Assembly: GCF_020165985.1 (NCBI RefSeq)
Contig: NZ_JAIUKZ010000001.1
Coordinates: forward strand, 1-64,000
Length of the DNA: 64,000 nucleotides
From: Bacillus sp. RAR_GA_16
GTDB taxonomy: Bacteria; Bacillota; Bacilli; Bacillales; Guptibacillaceae
Direction: 5' to 3'
The position numbers and the translations under genes are program-made. Numbering within the stretch: the first letter of the stretch is position 1; the number at the start of each line of letters is the position of its first letter. The notes below the pieces were generated by a model that saw nothing but the letters and a program-made list of their open reading frames with translations, was not told where the DNA came from and made no database searches. This document shows, one piece after another, positions 42,053 through 51,609 of the stretch.

Positions 42053-43213
42053 ATGATTGAACCACATGGCGGTCACTTAGTGAACCGCATACCTTGTGAA
42101 GAGGATCGACTAGCGCTTCTTGAGAAAGCTTCCATGTATCCAGCGATTACGTTAACTCCATGGAATCTATCTGATTTATATATGATCGCAATCGGGGCCT
42201 TCAGTCCGTTAACTGGCTTTATGAATCGAACCGATTACCAGCACGTTTTAACAAATATGCGGCTCGCAAATGGGACAATCTGGAGCTTGCCCATTACGCT
42301 TTCCGTTTCAGAAGAAGTACGTGACCAGATTTCTTTTAGTCCTACTGTTTGCTTAAAAGGAGAAGACGGCGAGATCTACGGATTATTGGAATTAGAAGAT
42401 ATTTTTGAAACCGACAAACAGGAAGAAGCGCAATTGGTCTATGGAACGAACGATCCAGCACACCCTGGTGTACAAAAAACGTACGAGCAGCAGGCTTTTA
42501 ATCTTGGGGGACCGATCACCCTCCTTCAACATCCAAAGGCACTTCAGGAACATTTTCAAACGCCAGCTGAACTGAGAGAATCATTCAAACAACGAGGTTG
42601 GAAAACGATTGTGGGTTTTCAAACGCGCAATCCGATTCACCGTGCCCATGAATACCTGCAAAAGACGGCACTTGAAACGGTTGATGGCCTTCTCATTCAT
42701 CCGCTTGTAGGTGAAACGAAGAAAGATGATCTTTCAGCGGACATTCGCATGAAAAGCTACCTGACTCTTTTAGAAAACTACTACCCGACGGATCGCGTTA
42801 TTCTTTCTGTGTTTCCCGCTGCTATGAGGTATGCTGGTCCGCGCGAAGCCGTTTTTCATAGTCTTGTTCGAAAAAACTTTGGCTGTACGCATTTTATCGT
42901 TGGTAGAGATCACGCAGGCGTCGGAGACTTTTACGATACGTTTGCTGCTCAGGCTATTTTTGATCAGTTTCCAAAGGATGAAATCGGTATTGAGATCATG
43001 GCCTTTGAACACGCTTTTTACTGTGAGAAATGCGGAAACATGGCAACGACTAAAACATGTCCGCACGATGGCGAATTTCACCTTCACCTGAGCGGAACAA
43101 AAGTGCGAGAGATGTTAAAAAATGGCCAGCACCCTCCAAAGGAATTTTCTCGACCTGAAGTGATCGATCTTTTGATCAAAGAGGTGCAACAGCATGACTC
43201 CGAAGACACCTAA
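42053..43213 (+). CDS. sat: Sulfate adenylyltransferase (ATP sulfurylase)
   Basis: This 386-residue enzyme forms adenosine 5'-phosphosulfate (APS) from ATP and sulfate. Motifs are [15 protein letters not shown] (the HxxH/QxRNP nucleotide site) at about residue 195 and [10 protein letters not shown] later; the Cys pair region [17 protein letters not shown] forms a zinc-finger-like loop typical of Bacillus Sat. It is the first gene of a four-gene sulfate operon with a permease, APS kinase and sulfotransferase. GAAAGGAGAAAATAG precedes the ATG. Confidence 0.95.
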   Translation: MIEPHGGHLVNRIPCEEDRLALLEKASMYPAITLTPWNLSDLYMIAIGAFSPLTGFMNRTDYQHVLTNMRLANGTIWSLPITLSVSEEVRDQISFSPTVCLKGEDGEIYGLLELEDIFETDKQEEAQLVYGTNDPAHPGVQKTYEQQAFNLGGPITLLQHPKALQEHFQTPAELRESFKQRGWKTIVGFQTRNPIHRAHEYLQKTALETVDGLLIHPLVGETKKDDLSADIRMKSYLTLLENYYPTDRVILSVFPAAMRYAGPREAVFHSLVRKNFGCTHFIVGRDHAGVGDFYDTFAAQAIFDQFPKDEIGIEIMAFEHAFYCEKCGNMATTKTCPHDGEFHLHLSGTKVREMLKNGQHPPKEFSRPEVIDLLIKEVQQHDSEDT

Positions 43214-43234
43214 TGCTGGCATCCTACTCTCATT

Positions 43235-44986
43235 ATGACTGCCTTTTATATTGTCATCATCACCATGGTCGCAATGCTCATCGGTCTTTTCTTTGAATTG
43301 GGACGGCCTGAGATGATTCTCGGTTCCGTTCTCGTTTTATTTCTTTTAACAGGAATCATTACCCCAGAGGAAGCGACGGTTGGATTTTCAAATGAGGGAA
43401 TGCTTACGATCGCCCTTCTATTCATCATTGCTGGGAGTATTCAGCGGAGTGGCATTATCGATCGAACATTTCAGCGTCTCTTAAAAGGGACACAATCAAC
43501 AAAGAAACGTCTTTCAAAATTGCTCATTCCTATTGCGATGATTTCAGCTTTTGTGAACAATACGCCGATCGTCATCGCTTCCACACCAATGGTGAAAAAA
43601 TGGTGTATGGAGAACGGCGTATCGCCTTCTAAATTTCTCATTCCACTTTCTTACGCTACGATTCTAGGCGGCACGATAACATTAATCGGAACATCAACCA
43701 ATTTGGTTGTTCACGGCCTTCTTGTTGAAAACGGCTATGCTGGCTTTTCTTTTTTTCAACTTAGCGTGATTGGGATTCCAATCACATGTCTTGGACTTTT
43801 GTATTTGGTTATTTTTAGTCGTCACCTGCTTCCAGAGCGTCATCCTTCTCATCTCTCTGAGCCAGACCTGAAAGAATACACCGGTGAAGCGCTCATAACA
43901 GCACAATTTCCTTATATGGATCTTACGGTGAAAGAAGCCCAGCTAAGAAGCTTAAAAGGATTATTTCTCGTCAGCATTTTACGAAATGAACGCGTGATAG
44001 CGCCTGTATCTGGCAGCACGATTTTAAAGGAAGGTGACCGTTTGGTGTTTTGCGGTGACATTTCCACCATTACCGAGCTCCAACGGATGAAAGGACTGGA
44101 ACTTCAAGAGAGTTCCGGCTCCTCTTTTCCAGCTCATCACCGGCTTGTTGAAGCCATTGTTACCCACCATTCGTCACACCTTTTTAAAAAAGTGAAAGAC
44201 TCCAATTTTAGAAGTCATCATCAAGCAGCGGTCATTGCCGTTCATCGACATAACCAGCGTTTACAAACAAAAATCGGTGAGATTGTGTTAAAGCCTGGTG
44301 ATGTACTGTTAATGGTGGCTGGAGAAGCGTTTGATAAGAAAAACGATTTCTACGCCATTACGCCAATCGATCATAAGCTTTTGAACATACGAGATATTCG
44401 TATGGGCTGGCTATCGATCATATGGTTTGGAATGATGATTGCACTCGTCACGTTCAACGTTCTTTCGATGCTTACCGCGATGGCTGTGACCACTCTACTT
44501 CTCTTTTTAACAAAGCTTGTCACACCTGGCGAAGCACGGGATCTCATTCAATGGAACGTTCTCTTGATGATCGCCTGTTCGTTTGGGATTGGAACGGCCC
44601 TACTTAATTCAGGCGTCGCTGCTTCCATGGCTCATTTCTTAATTACGATCACCCACCCTTTTGGCCTTCTTGCTACGCTGCTCAGTCTTTATTTATTAAC
44701 GAATATCTTTACCGAAATGATGACAAATAGTGCCGCTGCCGTCTTTATGTTTCCTGTCGCGATGGAGGTGGCACGAACGCTTGAAGTCGAACTCCTGCCA
44801 CTCGCGATCACGGTTGCGATCGCTGCCTCCGCAAGCTTTATGACACCAATTGGCTATCAAACCAATTTAATCGTTTATGGCGCAGGTGGCTATCGGTTCC
44901 ACGACTTTTTGAAAATTGGATTCCCTTTAACGGTAATCGTGATGGTCACCACTTTAGTCATTGTTCGATTTTATTTAATGCCTTAA
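43235..44986 (+). CDS. SLC13/DASS-type anion permease with TrkA-C domains, probable sulfate transporter
   Basis: The 583-residue membrane protein has about eleven spans. The first half contains GIIDRTFQRLLKG and AFVNNTPIVIASTPMV, followed by GTSTNLVVHGLL; the second has NSAAAVFMFPVA and TPIGYQTNLIVYGAGGY. Two cytoplasmic RCK/TrkA-C-like segments (for example LRNERVIAPVSGSTILKEGDRLVF) lie between the membrane halves. This is the layout of bacterial SLC13 sulfate permeases such as CysZ-unrelated SLC13 SAC1-like proteins. No clear ribosome site is seen, so translation may be coupled to sat. Sulfate specificity is inferred from context. Confidence 0.85.
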   Translation: MTAFYIVIITMVAMLIGLFFELGRPEMILGSVLVLFLLTGIITPEEATVGFSNEGMLTIALLFIIAGSIQRSGIIDRTFQRLLKGTQSTKKRLSKLLIPIAMISAFVNNTPIVIASTPMVKKWCMENGVSPSKFLIPLSYATILGGTITLIGTSTNLVVHGLLVENGYAGFSFFQLSVIGIPITCLGLLYLVIFSRHLLPERHPSHLSEPDLKEYTGEALITAQFPYMDLTVKEAQLRSLKGLFLVSILRNERVIAPVSGSTILKEGDRLVFCGDISTITELQRMKGLELQESSGSSFPAHHRLVEAIVTHHSSHLFKKVKDSNFRSHHQAAVIAVHRHNQRLQTKIGEIVLKPGDVLLMVAGEAFDKKNDFYAITPIDHKLLNIRDIRMGWLSIIWFGMMIALVTFNVLSMLTAMAVTTLLLFLTKLVTPGEARDLIQWNVLLMIACSFGIGTALLNSGVAASMAHFLITITHPFGLLATLLSLYLLTNIFTEMMTNSAAAVFMFPVAMEVARTLEVELLPLAITVAIAASASFMTPIGYQTNLIVYGAGGYRFHDFLKIGFPLTVIVMVTTLVIVRFYLMP

Positions 44987-45004
44987 GGAATGGAGGATGA
45001 TTTG

Positions 45005-45607
45005 ATGGAAGAAAAACATATTACCTGGCACGAAGGAAGTGTGATGAAGCAGGATCGCGAAAAGATAAAGGGTCATAAAGGCGCCGTTCTCTGGTTTACA
45101 GGTCTTTCTGGATCAGGTAAATCGACGATAGCGGCTGAGCTTGAGAATGTTTTACACGCTGCAGGTGTTCATACGTACCGTCTCGATGGCGATAATGTGC
45201 GCCATGGGCTAAACAGCGACCTTGGCTTCAGTGATGGGGATCGGGTCGAGAACATCCGGAGAGTTGGTGAAGTATCTCGCCTATTTGTCGATGCTGGTCT
45301 CATAACCCTGACAGCCTTCATTTCTCCTTTTCAAAAAGACCGGAAGATGGTTCGTTCTCTGTTCAATGAGGGAGAGTTCATTGAAATATATGTGAAGGCT
45401 AGCCTTGAAGCATGTGAAAAGCGGGATCCTAAAGGACTATATGCAAAGGTCCGAAAAGGAGAGATTCATCAGTTTACTGGTATCGACTCCCCCTATGAAC
45501 CGCCAACTGCTCCTCAACTCGTTCTAGATACAGAAAAACTTACAATAGAAGATGCCGTCCAGTCGATTGTGTCTTATTTGCAGAAACATAAGTATTTAAA
45601 GAGTTAA
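45005..45607 (+). CDS. cysC: APS kinase CysC
   Basis: CysC phosphorylates APS to PAPS. This 200-residue enzyme has the P-loop [36 protein letters not shown], the [16 protein letters not shown] loop, and [24 protein letters not shown]. The start at 45005 is chosen because GGAGG lies 8 bases upstream. The gene is 18 bases after the permease. No PAPS reductase gene follows; the next gene is a sulfotransferase. Confidence 0.95.
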   Translation: MEEKHITWHEGSVMKQDREKIKGHKGAVLWFTGLSGSGKSTIAAELENVLHAAGVHTYRLDGDNVRHGLNSDLGFSDGDRVENIRRVGEVSRLFVDAGLITLTAFISPFQKDRKMVRSLFNEGEFIEIYVKASLEACEKRDPKGLYAKVRKGEIHQFTGIDSPYEPPTAPQLVLDTEKLTIEDAVQSIVSYLQKHKYLKS

Positions 45608-45680
45608 ATACCAATACAATTACGTTCTTTTTGGTCAAAAAGTGCCATTAGATTATTTTAAAATAAGGAGGTTTTAAGTT

Positions 45681-46436
45681 TTGAGTCAGATTGTCATTCC
45701 ACGCTTTTTCTTAAATTCAATTCCCAAAAGCGGTACCCATCTCTTAAAACAGCTGCTTCTTGGGATTCCTGGTATCCAATACAATTCTCAAATTGGGTTA
45801 TACGAACATCTTCATTATCAGACTGATGAAACACTCCATCCAATTAAAAATCTTCCCCCACACTCTTTTGCAAATGGACATCTTCATTACTCAGTGGAAT
45901 GGGAGAGGTTCTTCAACGAACTCAACATGAAACAGGTCTTTGTACTGCGTGACCCACGAGATGTATTGATTTCCTATGCTCACTTCATTCCTGGTACGCA
46001 AATCGACCATCTTTATCATACTTTCACACAAGAAGGGTTCACACATCGTGATCGTATCAAGTTTCTAATCGAAGGAGGGCCAGTTTTAGAGAATGGAATG
46101 CCAGATCACCCAGGCATTCGAGAGTGGTATCAAAGCTTTTCAGGTTGGTTAAACCGTCCAAACGTTCACGCTGTACGCTTCGAAGATATGATTGGTTCTG
46201 AACAAATGAAACGGAAAACCACTGGCGAATTGCTTGATTTCCTATCTGATGGAGTCGACCATTCCCATTATCGAGAAGACTGGATCACTGCAATGATTTC
46301 AAACATCCGACCAGAAGCTTCCGTTACATTCCGCAAAGGAAAAAGCGGTGGATGGAAAGATGAGATGGATAACGAACTCAAAGCACTCTTTCAAGCGTGT
46401 GCTGGCGATTTACTTGAACAATTAGGGTATGAGTAG
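45681..46436 (+). CDS. PAPS-dependent sulfotransferase domain protein
   Basis: The 251-residue protein opens with FLNSIPKSGTHLLKQLL, the 5'-phosphosulfate-binding loop of sulfotransferases, and has VFVLRDPRDVLISYAHF, the 3'-phosphate-binding motif. GHLHYSVEWE and HAVRFEDMIG follow in the expected places, and FRKGKSGGWKDEM near the C-terminus matches the RKGxxGDWK motif. There is no signal peptide or span. The TTG start has AATAAGGAGGTTTTAAG in front. The acceptor is unknown; being encoded with sat and cysC, it may sulfate a secondary metabolite, lipid or surface glycan. Confidence 0.85.
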   Translation: MSQIVIPRFFLNSIPKSGTHLLKQLLLGIPGIQYNSQIGLYEHLHYQTDETLHPIKNLPPHSFANGHLHYSVEWERFFNELNMKQVFVLRDPRDVLISYAHFIPGTQIDHLYHTFTQEGFTHRDRIKFLIEGGPVLENGMPDHPGIREWYQSFSGWLNRPNVHAVRFEDMIGSEQMKRKTTGELLDFLSDGVDHSHYREDWITAMISNIRPEASVTFRKGKSGGWKDEMDNELKALFQACAGDLLEQLGYE

Positions 46437-46470
46437 GGATTTACTTTTACTTTATGCCCGTCATCAATTC

Positions 46471-46541
46471 AAAGAGTCCTTCTCTGAGGGACTCTTTGCT
46501 TATTTTGTTTGTAAAGGGGGTCAGGCTCGAGCCTGACCCCC
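46471..46541 (+). repeat. Composite element: hairpin A (46471-46497) plus palindrome B (46516-46541)
   Basis: Hairpin A is AAAGAGTCC/GGACTCTTT, followed by GCTTATTTTGTTTG. Palindrome B is the perfect 26-base form. It follows the sulfotransferase gene and can serve as operon terminator. Confidence 0.88.
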
Positions 46542-46935
46542 ATTCTGCTCTCTCTTCACTTTTCCACCCATCATTTACCTCTTCCTTTTCCCCTTTCAAC
46601 CCCCATCACTCTGCCTTTTGTACTACTTTTTTGAGAGCGTTAACAATCATCAAAAAAAGTCCATTAACTGTTATTTATTTGTAATATTTGTCTTAATTCT
46701 TCTCTTAAAATTGAACAAACCCTTATGAAATATAGAAACTTTTATTACAAAAGTGTTGAAAAATCCAAAAAGATGTTTGAAAAATGTCTCTTTTAAGATT
46801 TTTACGGATTTGTGATGGTTTCAAGGGCGTCCGACCGAGGTATATTCCGAATTAATCAACGTTCAACTCTACTAAAAAAATCCAGTTAAGTTCAAAAGTC
46901 TCATACCAACTATTTACGGACAAAGGAGTGAAAAC
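46542..46935 (+). promoter_or_regulatory. Gas-vesicle promoter region with sigma-B-like promoter
   Basis: This ~390-base gene-free stretch is AT-rich. At 46818-46823 GTTTCA and at 46838-46843 AGGTAT are separated by 14 bases, close to the sigma-B consensus GTTTAA/GGGTAT. The start would lie about 85 bases before gvpA. No other gene or RNA was recognised; a long AT-rich region near 46690-46800 could hold further upstream elements. Confidence 0.5.
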
Positions 46936-47193
46936 ATGGGTATTCAAAAAAGTGCTGATAGTTCGAGTTTAGCGGAAGTGATTGACCGTATTCTCGACAA
47001 AGGAATTGTGATTGATGCATTTGCGAGAGTCTCTCTTGTTGGGATTGAAATTTTAACCATTGAAGCCCGCGTGGTCATCGCAAGTGTGGATACATGGCTT
47101 CGATATGCAGAAGCCGTCGGGTTACTTCGAGACGACGTGCAAGAAGAAGGTCTCGCAGAGCAGCAAGATCGCTCACCACAGTTCAGTATTTAA
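46936..47193 (+). CDS. gvpA: Gas vesicle structural protein GvpA
   Basis: GvpA polymerises to form the ribs of the gas vesicle wall. This 85-residue protein has the near-universal core [20 protein letters not shown], then [19 protein letters not shown]. It is nearly identical in protein to the second copy (gvpB) 1.2 kb downstream, with many synonymous differences. The ribosome site ACAAAGGAGTGAAAAC is strong. It is the first gene of the B. megaterium-type gvp order. Confidence 0.97.
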   Translation: MGIQKSADSSSLAEVIDRILDKGIVIDAFARVSLVGIEILTIEARVVIASVDTWLRYAEAVGLLRDDVQEEGLAEQQDRSPQFSI

Positions 47194-47231
47194 ATTTGTT
47201 CTTACCTACCAAATAGAAGCGAGGGAATAAT

Positions 47232-47711
47232 ATGAGTGAAAATGAAGTCAATCATACAAGTGGCAAAATCTTATCCCAGCCGTCAAATGGGGAACAAGAA
47301 GAAACAAATGAGCGCTCATCGATGAATTTGGCGATCATCGGTGGGGTCGTTGGAGCCGGTGTCGGTCTACTTTCGAGTCCTGGGACAGGAAAAAAAGTGC
47401 TGGATAGTATTGGCAAATCGGAAGCCGTCCGCAATGCTGGACAAGAATTAAGACGGTCCGCTCAGGAATTCATTACTGAACAGGCGCTCATTACGTTAAG
47501 ACAAACAGCGACTGGCTACATGAGTAAATACGAAGGGCGACTCCTCCCTGGGTCGAAAAAAGGGAACAGCGAGCAACAACAAGCGAACGATGAAGTTGCC
47601 GCTTCCTCCTCCAATGAGGAAATTGATGAAATTAAAGAAGAAAACAAGCAGTTAAACCAACGATTAGATCGTATAGAAAACATGCTTTCTAGCTTAGTAG
47701 ATTCAAAATAA
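47232..47711 (+). CDS. gvpP: Gas vesicle accessory protein GvpP
   Basis: This 159-residue protein occupies the gvpP position. It has a glycine-zipper stretch (LAIIGGVVGAGVGLLSSPGTG) at about residues 33-54, then a helical region and a C-terminal coiled coil ending IDEIKEENKQLNQRLDRIEN. The zipper plus coiled-coil layout is shared with GvpT at 52501-53415. Function is not established; it may sit at the vesicle surface or membrane. Confidence 0.8.
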   Translation: MSENEVNHTSGKILSQPSNGEQEETNERSSMNLAIIGGVVGAGVGLLSSPGTGKKVLDSIGKSEAVRNAGQELRRSAQEFITEQALITLRQTATGYMSKYEGRLLPGSKKGNSEQQQANDEVAASSSNEEIDEIKEENKQLNQRLDRIENMLSSLVDSK

Positions 47712-47736
47712 CAGACCTCCCTTAAGGGGGAATTCG

Positions 47737-48195
47737 ATGAGTATCGGTAAGAAAATTGCAAAGAAAGTGGCAGAGCATACGCCTGATCCTCTGAAAGAAA
47801 AGGTGATCGACAAAGCGAAGGAAAAGTTCGCTGATGATATGCGCGATCACGTGGAGGAAGGTGTCCATTCAAAGGTAAATGACGCTTCTGAGAAATTACA
47901 GAAAGCGAAAGAAGAGAACGCTGAAAACGTTCATTCTAAAGCGGAAAATGCGAAAGAGAAAGTACAAGATGTGCTTTTATCGGTACGTGAAAAGCTCGGA
48001 AATGCAAAAGAAGCCGGCGAAGAGTTTCAGGAAAAAATGTCCGATTCTGATCAGAAAAAGACAAAAGTGAAAGGCGTTGGAAGTCTTAAAGGTGTGAATG
48101 ATATCAAAAGTTCACTCGACATTAAAAGCTCGACAGAAATCAAACGCTCGGAAAACATTAAATCCTCAAAAGACATTAAACGAATCACATCTTAG
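47737..48195 (+). CDS. gvpQ: Gas vesicle accessory protein GvpQ
   Basis: This 152-residue, highly charged helical protein holds the gvpQ position between gvpP and gvpB. Its N-terminal ~110 residues are alternating basic/acidic coiled coil. The last 31 residues are five tandem hexapeptides of DIKSS-type ([30 protein letters not shown]). No known enzymatic domain. The role is unknown. Confidence 0.78.
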   Translation: MSIGKKIAKKVAEHTPDPLKEKVIDKAKEKFADDMRDHVEEGVHSKVNDASEKLQKAKEENAENVHSKAENAKEKVQDVLLSVREKLGNAKEAGEEFQEKMSDSDQKKTKVKGVGSLKGVNDIKSSLDIKSSTEIKRSENIKSSKDIKRITS

Positions 48196-48214
48196 AAACG
48201 AAAGGAGAATGATG

Positions 48215-48475
48215 ATGGCTATTCAGAAAAGTGCTGATAGTTCGAGTCTAGCTGAAGTAATCGACCGTATTCTTGATAAGGGGATTGTCATTGACGCCTT
48301 TGCGCGCGTCTCTGTTGTAGGAATTGAAATTCTCACAATTGAAGCCCGTGTCGTCATTGCGAGTGTTGATACGTGGCTCAGATACGCTGAAGCTGTTGGG
48401 CTCCTCCGTGATGACGTGCAAGAAGAAGGTCTCGCAAATCAGCCCAATGAACGCAACGCCCAATTTAGTCTTTAA
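48215..48475 (+). CDS. gvpB: Gas vesicle structural protein GvpB (second GvpA copy)
   Basis: This 86-residue protein matches GvpA over almost the whole length ([20 protein letters not shown] and onward) and differs mainly in the last 12 residues. At the DNA level synonymous positions differ often, so both copies have been kept by selection for a long time. AAAGGAGAATGATG defines the ATG at 48215; longer frames start inside gvpQ. In B. megaterium, gvpB is the main structural gene. Confidence 0.96.
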   Translation: MAIQKSADSSSLAEVIDRILDKGIVIDAFARVSVVGIEILTIEARVVIASVDTWLRYAEAVGLLRDDVQEEGLANQPNERNAQFSL

Positions 48476-48531
48476 TTGAAATTAAATGTGAGGTGGTCTT
48501 TCCACCTCCCCTATTAAACTAGGAGGATCCT

Positions 48532-48798
48532 ATGGAAATCAAAGAAGTGATGAGTCAAGTCGCAGATTTTTTTAACCAGCATGTGGCTCCTCTCCATAAA
48601 ATCACTTCCGTCGAAATGAACGAACAAGAAGGCTGGAAAGTCATTGCGGAAGTGATTGAAGAAAAGGAATACATGAAAAAGTACGCAAAAGACGAAATGC
48701 TGGGAACGTATGAAGTGCTCTTAAATAATGACAAAGAAGTGGTCTCGTTTACAAGACGTGACGTGCGCTATCGAAGTGCAATCGGACAAGAAATGTAG
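48532..48798 (+). CDS. gvpR: Gas vesicle protein GvpR (GvpO family)
   Basis: This 88-residue protein begins MEIKEVMSQVADFFNQHVAP and has the GvpO-family core GWKVIAEVIEEKEYM and LGTYEVLLNNDKEVVSFTR. In haloarchaea GvpO is needed for vesicle formation; in B. megaterium the equivalent is named GvpR. AGGAGGATCCT precedes the ATG. Confidence 0.85.
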   Translation: MEIKEVMSQVADFFNQHVAPLHKITSVEMNEQEGWKVIAEVIEEKEYMKKYAKDEMLGTYEVLLNNDKEVVSFTRRDVRYRSAIGQEM

Positions 48799-48821
48799 GC
48801 GACGAGCAGGAGGGTTGTGAT

Positions 48822-49736
48822 GTGACCGTTTTAACAAACCATAAGAAAAAAGATAAACGAGCACTCATACAGGATGATGAAACGAAGGAACTGCTCTCAC
48901 GTTCCCTTCAATACTTGAAAGCCGGCTATCCTGTCCACTATATCGGTCCATCTGGCGCTGGGAAAACGTCTCTTGCTCTTGCCTTAGCCAAAAAGCGCAA
49001 TCGACCGGTGATGCTCATTCACGGAAATCATGAATTAAACAACAAAGATTTAATTGGGGATTTCACTGGCTATACAAGTAAAAAAGTGGTCGATCAATAC
49101 GTCCGCTCTGTTTATAAGAAAGATGAAAGCGTCACGGAAACGTGGCGGGATGGGCGTTTGTTGGAAGCTGTCAAAAATGGCTATACGCTTGTCTATGATG
49201 AGTTTACCCGTTCGCAACCAACAACAAATAATCTTTTTCTTTCCATTCTAGAAGAAGGCGTTCTCCCATTATACGGATCCAAGCTAACGGAACCTTTTAT
49301 CCGCGTCCATCCCGCATTCTCGGTTATTTTCACAAGTAACCCTGCTGAATATGCGGGGGTTTATCAGACGCAAGATGCCTTGCTCGATCGGTTGATTACG
49401 ATCAACGTCGATTACAAAGATGCTGAACGAGAAGCGCTAATCGTATCGGAAAAGGCGAATCTCGTCATGCCCGAAGCACGTGCAGTGACCAACTTGATTT
49501 CAGTGCTACGCAGTCACTGTTCCACTGGGCAAGGTCCTAGTTTACGCGCATCCATTATGATCGCCACGCTTGCGATTGATTCTGATATTCCGATCGACGG
49601 TGAAAACGCTGATTTTCAACGTCTCTGTCTGGATATAACCGCTCATACGATGAGTGAATGCATGGAAGAGAAGCAAGACTCGGTAGAACAAGTGATTATT
49701 GAAGCTTGTGAAAAGATGAAGGTTGTTGAGGAATAA
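48822..49736 (+). CDS. gvpN: Gas vesicle AAA+ ATPase GvpN
   Basis: GvpN is an AAA+ (MoxR-like) ATPase needed for enlarging gas vesicles. The 304-residue protein has Walker A YIGPSGAGKTSLAL, Walker B LVYDEFTRS, sensor region VIFTSNPAEYAGV and a DALLDRLI arginine segment. The start is a GTG with GGAGGG upstream. It is followed by gvpF with a short gap. Confidence 0.93.
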   Translation: MTVLTNHKKKDKRALIQDDETKELLSRSLQYLKAGYPVHYIGPSGAGKTSLALALAKKRNRPVMLIHGNHELNNKDLIGDFTGYTSKKVVDQYVRSVYKKDESVTETWRDGRLLEAVKNGYTLVYDEFTRSQPTTNNLFLSILEEGVLPLYGSKLTEPFIRVHPAFSVIFTSNPAEYAGVYQTQDALLDRLITINVDYKDAEREALIVSEKANLVMPEARAVTNLISVLRSHCSTGQGPSLRASIMIATLAIDSDIPIDGENADFQRLCLDITAHTMSECMEEKQDSVEQVIIEACEKMKVVEE

Positions 49737-49749
49737 AGGAGTGTCAACG

Positions 49750-50517
49750 ATGAGTGAAGCAGAAACAACAGGGATCTACATTTTTTGTGCTATTCAAACG
49801 GATCAAGAGGATGATTTTGGAACGGTTGAACTTGAAAATGAAACGCGTGACCTTTTCACGATTCGCTATAAAGATGCCGCGATGGTAGCCGCTGAAGTAC
49901 CGATGAAAATCTATCATCCTAAGAAAGATAATCTCTTATCCCACCAGAATGCCGTTTCTCAAGTAATGAGTCAGAAAGATACGGTCATTCCAATTAGCTT
50001 TGGGAACGTATTTAAATCGAAAGATGATGTGAAGGTACTGCTCGAGAATCTCTACCCACAATTCGTGAATCTTTTTCCAAATATTAAAGGCAAAATCGAA
50101 GTGGGATTAAAAGTAATGGGTAAGAAAGAATGGCTTGAAGCCGCTGTGAACGACAATCCAGAGGTTGAGAAGATGGCAGCATCGGTCAAAGGTAAATCAG
50201 AAGCAGCTGGCTATTATGAACGCATTCAGCTTGGAGGAATGGCGCAGAAGTTCTTCGCCTCTCTTCAAAAAGAAATTGAACAGGAGATTTTCGTTCCATT
50301 AGAAGAAACAGCCGAGGCAGCAAAAGTGAATGACCCCCTTGGTGAAAAAATGCTCTTAAATGCTTCCTTTCTCATTGACCGTGATCGCGAGGAAGCATTT
50401 GATCAGAAAGTAAATGATGCTCATGAGAAGTGGAAGGACAAAGTCGATTTTAACTATACCGGGCCATGGCCGGCCTACAATTTTGTCAACATCCACTTAA
50501 AGGTAGAAGAAGCGTAA
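49750..50517 (+). CDS. gvpF: Gas vesicle protein GvpF (GvpF/L family)
   Basis: GvpF/GvpL proteins are minor vesicle parts that bind GvpA and help nucleation. This 255-residue protein has the family elements TGIYIFCAIQ at the start, VIPISFGNVFKS, VGLKVMGKKEW and the ending GPWPAYNFVNIHL. AAAGGAGTGTCAACG precedes ATG at 49750. Its stop overlaps the gvpG start by 1 base. Confidence 0.92.
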   Translation: MSEAETTGIYIFCAIQTDQEDDFGTVELENETRDLFTIRYKDAAMVAAEVPMKIYHPKKDNLLSHQNAVSQVMSQKDTVIPISFGNVFKSKDDVKVLLENLYPQFVNLFPNIKGKIEVGLKVMGKKEWLEAAVNDNPEVEKMAASVKGKSEAAGYYERIQLGGMAQKFFASLQKEIEQEIFVPLEETAEAAKVNDPLGEKMLLNASFLIDRDREEAFDQKVNDAHEKWKDKVDFNYTGPWPAYNFVNIHLKVEEA

Positions 50518-50777
50518 TGATACACAAACTGGTTACCGCGCCTTTTGATCTTGTCATTAAAGTCGGTGAGAAAATTAAAGAAGAAGCTGATAAAGAATTA
50601 TACGATCTTCCCACCATTCAAAAAAAGCTCATTCAGCTTCAGATGATGTACGAGCTTGGCGAACTACCAGAAGAAGCTTATACGGAAAAAGAAGAAGAAT
50701 TGCTGTTGCGCTATGAAATTGCAAAGCGCCGAGAAATGGAGCAATGGGAAGAGTTAACGAAAAAAGATGGAAGGTGA
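50517..50777 (+). CDS. gvpG: Gas vesicle protein GvpG
   Basis: This 86-residue helical protein starts MIHKLVTAPFDLVIKVGEKI and contains IQKKLIQLQMMYELGELPEE, the GvpG pattern. It is translated by coupling: its ATG overlaps the gvpF stop (TAATG). GvpG is a minor assembly component. Confidence 0.9.
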   Translation: MIHKLVTAPFDLVIKVGEKIKEEADKELYDLPTIQKKLIQLQMMYELGELPEEAYTEKEEELLLRYEIAKRREMEQWEELTKKDGR

Positions 50778-50781
50778 CGAT

Positions 50782-51585
50782 ATGGGGGACCTCCTCTACT
50801 TATACGGTCTTATCCCAACAAATGAAGCGACCCATCCCCTCCCTTCTGTAAAAGGGTTTGATGGTGAGCATGAGATTTTTATGCTTCCGAATGAAGACGT
50901 GACAGCGATCGTTTGTCACCTGGATCACGTCGCCTATTCAGAAGAAACGATTAGCGACAAAATCAACAATGATATGGAATGGTTGCAGGAAAAAGCGTTT
51001 CATCATCACGAAATGGTTCAAAAGCTCGCAAAGCAGTATACGACCGTCCCATTAAAATTTTGTACGCTCTATAAAAATGAAGAAAGTTTACGAGATACAG
51101 TTGAAAAAAACAAGGTAAAGCTGAAGGAAACGTTTGACCTTCTTGATGGGAATGAAGAATGGAATCTTAAAATCTATTGTGATGATGAGCAGATCAAGCA
51201 GCAAGTAAGTGAAAGCAACCCGGTTATTAAAGCGAAACGTGAAGAAATAAGTACCTTACCTCGTGGCAGGCAGTTTTTCGAGAAAAAGAAAATGGACGAG
51301 CTGATCAATCAAGAACTTGAAGAAGAGAAAAACCGTTTCTGTGAAAACATTCATGAGCAGCTTAAGAGCGTTTCTCTCTTTGGCAGTATTAAGAAGACCT
51401 GGGGTAAGGATGTGACGGGCCGCAAGGAAAAAATGGCGTGGAATAGCGTCTTTCTCCTCCCTACGCCTAACGTTGAACAGTTTTTAGACAACGTTGAGCA
51501 ATACGAAGGAGACTTTCAGGAAATTGGATGGAAATTTGAAGTATCTGGTCCGTGGCCATCCTACCATTTTTCTAGCTTTTCTTAA
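50782..51585 (+). CDS. gvpL: Gas vesicle protein GvpL (GvpF/L family)
   Basis: This 267-residue paralog of GvpF has DLLYLYGLIPTNEATH, TTVPLKFCTLYKN, LKIYCDDEQ and the ending EVSGPWPSYHFSSF. GGAAGGTGACGAT defines the start at 50782, shortly after gvpG ends. GvpL is a minor vesicle component. Confidence 0.92.
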   Translation: MGDLLYLYGLIPTNEATHPLPSVKGFDGEHEIFMLPNEDVTAIVCHLDHVAYSEETISDKINNDMEWLQEKAFHHHEMVQKLAKQYTTVPLKFCTLYKNEESLRDTVEKNKVKLKETFDLLDGNEEWNLKIYCDDEQIKQQVSESNPVIKAKREEISTLPRGRQFFEKKKMDELINQELEEEKNRFCENIHEQLKSVSLFGSIKKTWGKDVTGRKEKMAWNSVFLLPTPNVEQFLDNVEQYEGDFQEIGWKFEVSGPWPSYHFSSFS

Positions 51586-51609
51586 TGAAGACAGTGAGGA
51601 TGAATTGCG

